DNA from: an uncultured Acetatifactor sp.
GTDB lineage: Bacteria > Bacillota > Clostridia > Lachnospirales > Lachnospiraceae
Direction: 5' to 3'
Assembly (NCBI GenBank): GCA_947630715.1
Contig: CANRIP010000006.1
Coordinates: 33,694 to 97,693 of the forward strand
DNA: 64,000 bases
In this document: in pieces, positions 29,841 to 38,547 of the stretch
Layout: each line of letters starts with the position of its first letter
Position numbering within the stretch: the first letter of the stretch is position 1
Position numbers and translations under genes: made by a program
The notes under the pieces: generated by a model
Databases searched by the model: none
The model's input: only the letters and a program-made list of their open reading frames with translations
Told to the model about the DNA's origin: nothing

Positions 29841-29871
29841 CGCCGGCGCCATGTATGCGCCGGCGTTTTTT
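29841..29871 (+). terminator. Terminator of the lysine riboswitch expression platform
   Basis: CGCCGGCGC ... GCGCCGGCG stem followed by TTTTTT, between aptamer and dapA. Confidence 0.92.
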
Positions 29872-29939
29872 CATGGGGGCTTATCCGGTCACAATTTACA
29901 TAGCAGAAAACCGCTCAGGGCGGAAGGAGGAAGAAAAAT

Positions 29940-30848
29940 ATGGCTATTTTTAAAGGCGCCGGCGTGGCCATCGTCACGCCCATGCACGAGGACGGCAGCG
30001 TGGACTATGAAACGTTTGAGGAACTGATTGAATTTGAGATCAGGGGAGGGGTGGACGCGATTATCGTCTGCGGCACCACCGGGGAATCCTCCACCCTGTC
30101 CCATGCGGATCATCTGGATGTGATCCGCTGCTGCGTGGATGCGGTGAAAAAGAGGGTGCCGGTAGTGGCCGGAACCGGCTCAAACAGCACGGAGACGGCA
30201 ATCTATCTGTCGGAGAGGGCGCAGATGATCGGAGTGGACGGCCTGCTGCTGGTGAGCCCTTATTACAATAAGGCCACTCAGAACGGGCTGTACGAGCATT
30301 TCAAGACCGTGGCAAAATCGGTGGATCTGCCGATCCTGCTTTACAACGTGCCCTCCAGGACGGGCTGCAACATCAAGCCGGAGACTGTGGTGCGGCTGTG
30401 CAGGGATGTGGACAATATCGTGGGCGTTAAGGAGGCAAGCTCCGACATCGTCCAGATCGCCAGGCTGGCGGCCATGGCGGAGGGAAAAGTGGATATTTAC
30501 TCCGGGAACGACAACCAGATCGTGCCTATCATGGCGCTGGGAGGAATCGGCGTGATTTCCGTTCTGGCGAACGTGGCGCCGGCCCAGACCCACGATATCT
30601 GCCAGAAATACCTGGACGGCGACACGGCGGGCAGCCTGAGAGAGCAGTTGAGGGCCATGGAGCTTTGCGACGCGCTGTTCTGCGAGGTCAATCCCATTCC
30701 GGTGAAGAAGGCGCTGGAGCTGATGGGGCTGGCCGGGGGGACGCTGCGCATGCCTTTGACCGAGATGGAGCCGGAAAATGTGAAACGGCTTGAGGCCGCC
30801 ATGAGAAATTACGGGATCCTGTCCCAGAAACGGGGGAACCAGAATTGA
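29940..30848 (+). CDS. dapA: 4-hydroxy-tetrahydrodipicolinate synthase
   Basis: GVAIVTPMHEDGSVDYETFEELIEF; CGTTGESSTLSHADH; YNVPSRTGCNI; VGVKEASSD. Confidence 0.97.
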   Translation: MAIFKGAGVAIVTPMHEDGSVDYETFEELIEFEIRGGVDAIIVCGTTGESSTLSHADHLDVIRCCVDAVKKRVPVVAGTGSNSTETAIYLSERAQMIGVDGLLLVSPYYNKATQNGLYEHFKTVAKSVDLPILLYNVPSRTGCNIKPETVVRLCRDVDNIVGVKEASSDIVQIARLAAMAEGKVDIYSGNDNQIVPIMALGGIGVISVLANVAPAQTHDICQKYLDGDTAGSLREQLRAMELCDALFCEVNPIPVKKALELMGLAGGTLRMPLTEMEPENVKRLEAAMRNYGILSQKRGNQN

Positions 30849-31612
30849 TCAGGATTATCATGCACGGCTGTAACGGCAAAATGGGGCAGACCATCAGCGG
30901 GATGATCGCGGAAGATCCCCAACTGGAGATGGCCGCGGGAATCGACCCAAGAGATGACGGACACAACCCCTATCCTGTGTTTTCCGATCTTTCCCTCTGT
31001 GATGTGAAAGCGGACTGTATCATCGACTTTTCCACGGCGTCGGGGGTGGACCGGCTGTTGGATTACTGCGTGGCAAACTCCGTGCCCTGCGTACTCTGTA
31101 CCACGGGTCTGAGCGAGGAACAGCAGAAGAAGGCGCTGGAGGCCTCGAAAACCGTGGCGATCCTGCGTTCCGCAAACATGTCCCTGGGGATTAACCTGCT
31201 GCTTGGGCTGGTGAAGAAGGCGGCGCATACCCTTGCGCCCGCGGGGTTTGACGTGGAGGTGCTGGAAAAGCACCACAATCTGAAACTGGACGCCCCCAGC
31301 GGAACCGCGCTGGCGCTGGCTGATTCCGTCAATCAGGAGCTGGGCGGCGATTATGAATATGTGTTTGACAGAAGCGGCAGAAGGGAAAAAAGACCGAAAA
31401 AGGAGATCGGGATCAGCGCCGTGAGAGGCGGCACCATCGTGGGCGAGCATGACGTGATCTTTGCCGGCACGGACGAGGTGGTTACCCTGTCCCACTCGGC
31501 GTATTCCAAGGCGGTGTTTGGCCGGGGGGCGGTTTCCGCCGCTAAATTTCTGGCGGGCAGGCCCGCGGGGATGTACGACATGAGCGATGTAATCGGCGAC
31601 ATCCTGAAGTAA
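30845..31612 (+). CDS. dapB: 4-hydroxy-tetrahydrodipicolinate reductase
   Basis: MIRIIMHGCNGKMGQTISGMI; EKHHNLKLDAPSGTAL; overlaps dapA. Confidence 0.97.
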   Translation: MIRIIMHGCNGKMGQTISGMIAEDPQLEMAAGIDPRDDGHNPYPVFSDLSLCDVKADCIIDFSTASGVDRLLDYCVANSVPCVLCTTGLSEEQQKKALEASKTVAILRSANMSLGINLLLGLVKKAAHTLAPAGFDVEVLEKHHNLKLDAPSGTALALADSVNQELGGDYEYVFDRSGRREKRPKKEIGISAVRGGTIVGEHDVIFAGTDEVVTLSHSAYSKAVFGRGAVSAAKFLAGRPAGMYDMSDVIGDILK

Positions 31613-31673
31613 AAGCCGGATAAAAGCCGGATAAAAGTCGGATAAGAGCCAGATAAAAGCCGGATAAAAGCGG
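31611..31673 (+). repeat. Tandem 11-bp repeat (AAAAGCCGGAT), five full copies plus a partial copy
   Basis: Three perfect copies, AAAAGTCGGAT and AAGAGCCAGAT variants, partial AAAAGCGG; overlaps the dapB stop and precedes fbp. Confidence 0.95.
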
Positions 31674-31691
31674 AAGAAGGGGAAACGGCAT

Positions 31692-33644
31692 ATGGACGGG
31701 AAAGAAAGGAAGATCCTGAAAACCCTTGCGAAACAGTACAGAAATATAGCGGAGGCGTCCACCGAAATCATCAATCTGCAATCGATTTTAAATCTGCCGA
31801 AGGGGACGGAGCATTTTCTGACCGATATTCACGGGGAGTATGAGCAGTTCAACCATGTGCTGAAAAACGGTTCCGGTTCCGTGGCGAAAAAGATCGACGA
31901 GGAGTTCGGCAATACCATCAGCAATAAGGACAAAAGGGCGCTGGCCACCCTGATTTACTATCCGGAGGAAAAGCTGGAGATCGTCCAGAGAACCGAGGAA
32001 AACCTGGAAGACTGGTATAAGATTTCTCTCCACCGTCTGGTCCAGATGATCAAGAGGGTTTCCTCCAAATACACCCGCTCCAAGGTGCGCAAGGCGCTGC
32101 CCAAGGACTTCGCCTATGTGATTGAGGAACTGATCACGGAGAAGGAGGAAATCCAGGATAAGGAAGCCTATTACAACGAGATCATCCACACCATTATCCG
32201 CATCGGCAGGGCGCCCCAGTTTATCACGGCGCTGAGCCAGCTCATCCAGAGGCTTGTGATCGATCATCTCCACATTGTGGGAGATATTTACGACCGGGGG
32301 CCGGGCCCTCATGTGATCATGGACACTCTCTGCGCGTACCATTCGGTGGACGTGCAGTGGGGCAATCATGACATGGTATGGATGGGCGCCGCAAGCGGGC
32401 ATCTGGCCTGTATCGCCAACGTGATCCGGCTTGCCGCCCGGTACGGCAATCTGGCTACCATAGAGGAGGGATACGGCATCAATCTGCTGCCCCTGGCCGC
32501 TTTTGCCCTGGAGGTCTATGAAAACACCAACTGCGACGTGTTCCAGATCCGGTACAACACGGACTACAACACGAAGGATTTAAATCTGGACATCCGCATG
32601 CACAAGGCCATTGCCATCATCCAGTTTAAGCTGGAAGCGCAGTTGATCCTGAGGCACCCGGAGTTTGGGATGGACGACAGAAAGCTGTTAGACCGGATCG
32701 ATTTTCAAAGGGGAACGGTGAATATCGGGGGAAAGGATTATAAGATGCTGGATATGGATTTCCCCACCATCAACCCCGAAAGGCCCTTTGAGCTGACGGA
32801 GGAAGAGGCGAAGGTCATGGTGCGGCTCCAGCATGCGTTTTTAAGCAGCGAAAAGCTGCAGCGCCACGTCAGGTTCCTCTACGCAAAGGGTGGGCTGTAT
32901 AAAATTTATAACGGCAACCTTCTCTATCATGGATGTATGCCGATGGAGCCGGACGGCAGTTTCACCGAAGTGGAGATTTACGGCAGGAAGTATAAGGGAA
33001 AAGCGCTGTATGATATTCTGGAATATTATGCCCGGAGAGGGTATTACGCCAAAAGCGGGGCCGAGCGTTCCGACGGCCAGGATATCATCTGGTATATCTG
33101 GGCGGGCAAGGGCTCTCCCGTATTCGGCAAGGAAAAAATGGCCACCTTCGAGCGGTATTTTCTGGCGGAGAAGGAGACTCATGAAGAAAAGAAGAACAGC
33201 TATTACCGGCTGTTGGATCAGGAGGAAACGGTCAATTCCATTCTGAAGGAATTCGGGCTGGACGTAAAGGGGGCCCACATTGTCAACGGCCATGTGCCCG
33301 TAGAGCAGATTCACGGGGAATCGCCCATTAAATGCGGCGGCAAGCTTTTGATTATCGACGGAGGGTTTTCCAGAGCCTATCACGACAAAACCGGAATTGC
33401 CGGGTACACGCTGGTCTGTAACTCCCGGGGGCTGCGGCTGGCGGCCCATGAGCCCTTTGAATCCGCCCGTGCGGCCGTACAGAACGAGTCGGACATTCTG
33501 TCGGACTTCATCGACGTGGAAACGTTTCCCCGCAGAAAACTGGTGGCGGACACCGACACCGGACGGGAGATCAAGGAATCCATTGAAATTCTGGAGGAGC
33601 TGCTGGAGGCTTACCGGGACGGGACGATTGTGGAAGAAATATAA
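31692..33644 (+). CDS. fbp: Class III fructose-1,6-bisphosphatase
   Basis: FLTDIHGEYEQFNHVLKNGSG; GDIYDRGPGPHVIMD; QWGNHDMVWMGAA. Confidence 0.96.
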   Translation: MDGKERKILKTLAKQYRNIAEASTEIINLQSILNLPKGTEHFLTDIHGEYEQFNHVLKNGSGSVAKKIDEEFGNTISNKDKRALATLIYYPEEKLEIVQRTEENLEDWYKISLHRLVQMIKRVSSKYTRSKVRKALPKDFAYVIEELITEKEEIQDKEAYYNEIIHTIIRIGRAPQFITALSQLIQRLVIDHLHIVGDIYDRGPGPHVIMDTLCAYHSVDVQWGNHDMVWMGAASGHLACIANVIRLAARYGNLATIEEGYGINLLPLAAFALEVYENTNCDVFQIRYNTDYNTKDLNLDIRMHKAIAIIQFKLEAQLILRHPEFGMDDRKLLDRIDFQRGTVNIGGKDYKMLDMDFPTINPERPFELTEEEAKVMVRLQHAFLSSEKLQRHVRFLYAKGGLYKIYNGNLLYHGCMPMEPDGSFTEVEIYGRKYKGKALYDILEYYARRGYYAKSGAERSDGQDIIWYIWAGKGSPVFGKEKMATFERYFLAEKETHEEKKNSYYRLLDQEETVNSILKEFGLDVKGAHIVNGHVPVEQIHGESPIKCGGKLLIIDGGFSRAYHDKTGIAGYTLVCNSRGLRLAAHEPFESARAAVQNESDILSDFIDVETFPRRKLVADTDTGREIKESIEILEELLEAYRDGTIVEEI

Positions 33645-33651
33645 GAGCAAA

Positions 33652-33691
33652 GGCATTCAGGCATCCGTGTTCCTGCCTGAATGCCTTTTTT
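33652..33691 (+). terminator. Intrinsic terminator after fbp
   Basis: GGCATTCAGGCA / TGCCTGAATGCC 12-bp stem followed by TTTTTTCCTTTT. Confidence 0.9.
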
Positions 33692-33719
33692 CCTTTTGCC
33701 GGTCTTTTATCCCCTGTTG

Positions 33720-34337
33720 TTAGCGCATGGAGCCGCCGGCGGTACCTCCGTTCACTCCGGTGCCGCTGTTTCCGGCAGCCCCGTTCCCGGCGCCGTTTGC
33801 CCCGTTCAAAGCGCCGTTACCGTTGGCGCCGTTCATGACATTGTCGGCAAGATCGGACACGCCGTCGGCTACGTCATCGATGGTGCCTCTGATCGTGTTG
33901 CCCGCATCCTCCAGAAAGGAGCCGTCGTTATCGTCGGTGCCTTCCGTGACGGAATTATTGAATCTTCCGGCATCGCTGGAATCGCTGGCATCACTGGAAG
34001 AATTGCCGTTGCCGTTGTCCTCGTTGGCGGCGGAGCTTCCATTGGCCGTATCCGTGCCTGCGCCGCCGTTTGCGGCAGAGTTTCCGTTTGTGGCGTTGGA
34101 GCCGGTTCCGTTTCCTGTGGAGCCGTTTTGATTGCCCGCTACGGAGCCGCCGTTTGTCCCGGCGCCGTCTCCGGCGCCCGCTGTGCTGCCGGGCCGGCTG
34201 CCTTCAGCCATGCTGTCGGAGCCGTTTTGGCCTGCAACGCTTCCGCCACAGGCGGAGGCCATGCACATAAACGTCAGTGCAAGACCGATGGCAAGGAGTT
34301 TTTTTGCTCCTGCTTTCGCTGTTTTTCCTTTTTTCAT
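33720..34337 (-). CDS. Low-complexity (Gly/Asn/Ser/Ala) lipoprotein
   Basis: MKKGKTAKAGAKKLLAIGLALTFMCMASACGG lipoprotein signal; repetitive N/G/S-rich body. Confidence 0.7.
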   Translation of the reverse strand: MKKGKTAKAGAKKLLAIGLALTFMCMASACGGSVAGQNGSDSMAEGSRPGSTAGAGDGAGTNGGSVAGNQNGSTGNGTGSNATNGNSAANGGAGTDTANGSSAANEDNGNGNSSSDASDSSDAGRFNNSVTEGTDDNDGSFLEDAGNTIRGTIDDVADGVSDLADNVMNGANGNGALNGANGAGNGAAGNSGTGVNGGTAGGSMR

Positions 34338-34506
34338 AATTTCCTCCATTCTGCATCCTGATTGATTACTCTGCAAAAAAATGATCACCGTTTACGCCGG
34401 GCGCAAACGGTAAGACAAATCGTTCCGTCAGTGCGGAGACTACGGTCGGATTCGTTGTTAGTATGTGAAGGCAAAAACAAAATATGCAGGCCGGCAAAAA
34501 CAATTT

Positions 34507-34535
34507 TTGACAGGCGGCACGTCCTTTATTATAAT
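34507..34535 (+). promoter_or_regulatory. Perfect-consensus SigA-type promoter
   Basis: TTGACA (34507-34512), 17 nt, TATAAT (34530-34535); about 264 nt upstream of hisA. Confidence 0.8.
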
Positions 34536-34729
34536 GAAACTATTATCATGAAATTATGAGTGTACAGGTAAAACCATGATTTTTTATTTAGGAAGCCAAT
34601 GGAAAAAATTACCTTTCATAAGGGAAAAGATTGAAAATTAAAATTTTTAATCGCGAGATTTGTGCCCGCGCACTGCTTGACACAAACTCGTTATGCGCAA
34701 AGATTAGCGCGGAAATGAGGTATAAGGAT

Positions 34730-34790
34730 CGGAAATAAAGATCGGGAAAAAACCGGAAATAAAGACCGGAAACAAAAATCGGAAAGCGGT
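34730..34790 (+). repeat. Degenerate tandem repeat of ~13 bp (CGGAAATAAAGAY-like) in the hisA leader
   Basis: CGGAAATAAAGAT, CGGGAAAAAAC, CGGAAATAAAGAC, CGGAAACAAAAAT, CGGAAAGCGG in series. Confidence 0.75.
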
Positions 34791-34798
34791 GGAGCAGT

Positions 34799-35575
34799 AT
34801 GGAGTTTCGGCCATGTATCGATATTCACAACGGAAAGGTCAAGCAGATTGTGGGGGGCAGCTTGAAGGATAAGGGAAATCAGGCCCAGGAAAATTTTGTG
34901 GCGCGGCAGGACGCGGCGTATTTTGCCCGTCTGTACCGGCGTTTCGGGCTTTCCGGGGGACACATCATCCTGCTGAACCCGCCGGAAAGCGAATATTACA
35001 GCGCCACATGCTCCCAGGCAATGGAGGCCCTTTCCGCGTATCCGGGCGGTCTGCAGCTAGGAGGCGGGATCACGCCGGAGAACGCTTCCGCGTTTCTGGA
35101 CGCGGGGGCGTCCCATGTGATTGTGACCTCCTATGTGTTTCAGGGGGGAAGGATTCAATATGAACGTCTGGAGCGGATGCGCCGCGCTGTGGGAAAGGAA
35201 AGGCTGGTGCTGGATGTAAGCTGCAAAAGGACGGAGGACGGATATCGGGTGGTCACGGATCGGTGGCAGACGCTCACCTCCCAGCGGGTGGATGCAGAGC
35301 TGCTGGACAGGCTGTCGGAGTATTGCGATGAATTTCTGGTTCACGGGGTGGACGCGGAAGGGAAATCCCAAGGCATCGAGACGAAACTGGCAAGCCTTTT
35401 GGGACAATGGAACGGCATTCCGGTGACCTATGCGGGGGGAGTGCATAGTTATGAAGACCTGGAGCTGTTAAAAAAGCTGGGAAACAACAGGCTGCATGTG
35501 ACGGTGGGCAGCGCCCTGGATCTGTTTGGGGGGCCCCTGGAATGGGAGCGGGTATTGGCAATAATAGACAAATAG
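34799..35575 (+). CDS. hisA: Phosphoribosylformimino-5-aminoimidazole carboxamide ribotide isomerase, eukaryotic (HIS6) type
   Basis: MEFRPCIDIHNGKVKQIVGGSL...GGHIILLNPP...LQLGGGITPENASAFLDAGASHVIVTS...VTYAGGVHS...VTVGSALDLFGG. Confidence 0.88.
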   Translation: MEFRPCIDIHNGKVKQIVGGSLKDKGNQAQENFVARQDAAYFARLYRRFGLSGGHIILLNPPESEYYSATCSQAMEALSAYPGGLQLGGGITPENASAFLDAGASHVIVTSYVFQGGRIQYERLERMRRAVGKERLVLDVSCKRTEDGYRVVTDRWQTLTSQRVDAELLDRLSEYCDEFLVHGVDAEGKSQGIETKLASLLGQWNGIPVTYAGGVHSYEDLELLKKLGNNRLHVTVGSALDLFGGPLEWERVLAIIDK

Positions 35576-35698
35576 CAAGTGTTATTTTATGGCATATCGG
35601 AGAATATAGCAGTTTTTTCTTGGGTAAATGTTACAAAAATATTAAATTCACATTGCCGTCAAGGGCTGCCTATGGTAAAATAATAGAGTTTACCGGAG

Positions 35699-36427
35699 GT
35701 GGCTTTTATGAGACGACGAAGACATAAGCGAAAGAACTGCCATGTAGTCATCGTTACGTCCGATGCCGTAGACGCAGGCGTGAAACAGTTCCGCCTAAGG
35801 GGCTGGGTCGGGGAAACGCTGCTCCTTCTGGCCTGTGTGGCGGCCGGTACTGCAATCGGGTTTTGTCTCTTTGAAAGAGGGGATTCCACACAAGAGGAAC
35901 TGATGGAGAAAAATTTCCAGCAGGAGCAGCAGATCGCGGCGCTGGAGCAGGATAATTCCTCCTATCAGGCCCAGATCGAGGAACTGCAGGATACGGTCGC
36001 TATCCTGAGCGAAACCATTACCCAGAAAGCGGAAAGCGAAAGCAGCCTGACCGAGCTGCTGGAGCAGGAGTACACGCCCACGGAATTTCCCCTGACATCC
36101 TCCGCAACCTTTGAGGAGGCGACGGAAGGAGATCCCATGTGCGTATTCACCGCAGCCACGGGAGCCATGGTGGTGGCCACGGCAAACGGCACCGTCTCCG
36201 CGGTGAACGACGACGCGGAATTCGGGCATAACGTGTGGGTGGATCACGGCAACGGATATGTTACCATATACAGAAATCAAGGGGAAGTCAAGGTAAAACA
36301 GGGAGAAACCGTCAGACAGGGAAGTACGCTTTTTATTATTAATGAAGATAACAGTACGCTTGGATACCAGATGCTGAAGGACGGAGTGTATATTAACCCG
36401 ATGGAGGTTCTGGCGATCAGCGGATAA
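35699..36427 (+). CDS. M23-family (LytM-like) peptidoglycan peptidase domain protein with TM and coiled coil
   Basis: TM, coiled coil, then GHNVWVDHGNGYVTIYRNQGEVKVKQGETVRQGSTLFII. Confidence 0.82.
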   Translation: MAFMRRRRHKRKNCHVVIVTSDAVDAGVKQFRLRGWVGETLLLLACVAAGTAIGFCLFERGDSTQEELMEKNFQQEQQIAALEQDNSSYQAQIEELQDTVAILSETITQKAESESSLTELLEQEYTPTEFPLTSSATFEEATEGDPMCVFTAATGAMVVATANGTVSAVNDDAEFGHNVWVDHGNGYVTIYRNQGEVKVKQGETVRQGSTLFIINEDNSTLGYQMLKDGVYINPMEVLAISG

Positions 36428-36480
36428 GGGCGGGACTTACAGATTGTTTGGCCGCAGGGCGGCGGAAGGCGAGGAGGATC

Positions 36481-37119
36481 ATGAAAAAAAAGGACATGAA
36501 AATAACCAATATTATCGGAAAAGGGGCGGAGTGCAACGGCGATTTCACCGCGGAAGGGTCCGTCAGGGTGGACGGAACCATTAACGGGAACGTGAAGGTG
36601 AGCGGAACCCTGATCGTGGGCGCCACGGGAAACATTAACGGCGATGTGGATGCGGCGGCCGCCATTGTGGGCGGCGAGATTATCGGGGACGTCAGGGTCA
36701 CCGAGAGGACGGAACTGACGGGAACCGCCAGAGTGATTGGAAACATAACGACAGTTATTATTGTGATCGATGAACACGCGATCTTCCAGGGAAGCTGCAA
36801 TATGAATCAGGCGATGCCAGAGAAACGGCCGAAACCTCCGCTCCGCACCGTGAGAGCGGTCAAGAAGTCCGCAAAGGCGGCGATTGAGGAGGCTCTGAAG
36901 GAGGTAGAGGCCGCGAACAGGGAGGAGGCTGCGGACGGGGCCGAGGCCGATGCAGGCACAGGCGCCAACAGGGGTACAGGCGCCAAGCCCAACGGGAGCG
37001 CCAATCCCAGCGCCAACGCAAACGCCAACCCAGGGGCAGCTATTCCTGCCAACGCAAACGCCAATAGCAGCGGAAATGTCAGTGCCGGCGCAAGCACCGC
37101 CTCCCATACGATTTCCTGA
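36481..37119 (+). CDS. Bactofilin (polymer-forming cytoskeletal) protein
   Basis: TNIIGKGAECNGDFTAEGSVRVDGTINGNVKVSGTLIVGATGNINGDVDAAAAIVGGEIIGDV beta-helix repeats. Confidence 0.92.
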   Translation: MKKKDMKITNIIGKGAECNGDFTAEGSVRVDGTINGNVKVSGTLIVGATGNINGDVDAAAAIVGGEIIGDVRVTERTELTGTARVIGNITTVIIVIDEHAIFQGSCNMNQAMPEKRPKPPLRTVRAVKKSAKAAIEEALKEVEAANREEAADGAEADAGTGANRGTGAKPNGSANPSANANANPGAAIPANANANSSGNVSAGASTASHTIS

Positions 37120-37176
37120 GGGACGCCGATTACATAACGGGTGTTTTTGTGACAGGGACTTATATGACAGGGACTT

Positions 37177-37482
37177 TTATGACAGGGGCGTTTCATCGTT
37201 CATCATGCGCTCAAAAATCATTTCATAACCATCGTTTCCATAATTCAGGGAACGGTTGACGCGGCTGATGGTAGCGGTGGAGGCACCGGTTTTTTCGGCA
37301 ATTTCCAGGTAAGTCTTGTGCTGTTTCAGCATTGCCGCCACTTCAAAGCGCTGAGACAGGGAAAGCAGTTCGTTTACGGTACATAGGTCTTCAAAGAAAC
37401 TGTAACATTCTTCCCGGGTTTTCAGGCAGAGAACCGCATCGAAAAGGCAGTCCACAGCCTCGGTCTTTATTTTTTTATTCAT
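37177..37482 (-). CDS. YerC/YecD family TrpR-related protein
   Basis: LSLSQRFEVAAMLKQHKTYLEIAEKTGASTATISRVNRSLNYG. Confidence 0.93.
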   Translation of the reverse strand: MNKKIKTEAVDCLFDAVLCLKTREECYSFFEDLCTVNELLSLSQRFEVAAMLKQHKTYLEIAEKTGASTATISRVNRSLNYGNDGYEMIFERMMNDETPLS

Positions 37483-37731
37483 TTCACAGATACCTCTCTG
37501 GATACATTCAGACCGGTTTCATAACGCCTGTCCTAAGGAGATTTTACCATATTAAAGTCCTAAAGTAAACCGCAAATCACATATTTTTGGCCCGGCTTTC
37601 CTTCGGGAAGTCCCGGGCCCTTTTCATGGGACGGCTCCGGGAAAGGGCGCGGCCCTGCGACAAAAATCTGCCGAAAAAGAGAAAATATAAGTTGTCATGT
37701 AGTTTTGAATACTATATAATGAAATTGACGG

Positions 37732-38487
37732 ATGACGGGAAAGGCGGACGGATATATGACGATTGACCATAATGACCTGCTGAACAGCATTCTTGCCAGT
37801 CTTGACAGAGTAAGATGTATCGATCCGGATGATATCCCCGGGATCGATCTTTACATGGATCAGGTGACTACCTTTATGGAAGGGCAGTTGCGTTCTTCCG
37901 TGCGCTTTCCGGGCGAGGACAAGATCCTGACAAAGACCATGATCAACAATTACGCGAAAAACGATCTGCTGCCTCCCCCTGTGAAAAAGAAATACTCCAA
38001 GGAGCATGTGCTGCTTTTAATCTTCATTTACTATTATAAAGGGATCCTTTCCATCGGGGATATCCAGAAACTGCTGAAACCCATTACGGAACAGTTCTTT
38101 CAAAGCGGCGGGGATTTTAATCTGGAGAGCGTTTACCGGGAGGCCTTCAGCATGGAAAAGGATCAGGTGGAGGCGCTGAAGGCGGACGTGATACAAAAAT
38201 TCAAAGCGGCGGAAGGCACCTTTCAGGACGCCCCGGAGGAAAGCCGGGATTTCCTGAAACAGTTTTCCTTTATCTGCGCCCTGAGTTTCGATGTGTATCT
38301 GAAAAAGCTTTTGATCGAAAAGCTGGTGGATCAACTGGCGGAGCCGGAGGGAGCGGAGAAAAAGGAAAAAGACAAGGAAAAAGAAAAGGCAAAAGACAAA
38401 GAAAAAGATAAAGACAAAGAAAAAGAAAAAGATAAAGATAAAGATAAAGAAAAGGAAAAAGACAAGGCCGACGCATCCGGCAGCTGA
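37732..38487 (+). CDS. DUF1836 domain protein with a Lys/Glu/Asp low-complexity tail
   Basis: NYAKNDLLPPPVKKKYSKEHVLLLIFIYYYKGILSIGDIQKLL; tail EKKEKDKEKEKAKDKEKDKDKEKEKDKDKDKEKEKDKADASGS. Confidence 0.85.
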   Translation: MTGKADGYMTIDHNDLLNSILASLDRVRCIDPDDIPGIDLYMDQVTTFMEGQLRSSVRFPGEDKILTKTMINNYAKNDLLPPPVKKKYSKEHVLLLIFIYYYKGILSIGDIQKLLKPITEQFFQSGGDFNLESVYREAFSMEKDQVEALKADVIQKFKAAEGTFQDAPEESRDFLKQFSFICALSFDVYLKKLLIEKLVDQLAEPEGAEKKEKDKEKEKAKDKEKDKDKEKEKDKDKDKEKEKDKADASGS

Positions 38488-38547
38488 TTCAGGAAACTTT
38501 CTCAAAAAAACTTCATATGATAGAGCATCATAATCAGGGAGGTTTTT

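Noticed and set aside
31611-31673. Considered as a CRISPR or iteron origin
   Set aside because: Contiguous 11-bp units without spacers, located between two metabolic genes, with no replication initiator nearby.
37585-37625. GC-rich hairpin GGCCCGG...CCGGGCC followed by TTTT, as the terminator of a specific gene
   Set aside because: It sits between divergently oriented genes with no plus-strand gene immediately upstream, so I could not assign it to a transcript.
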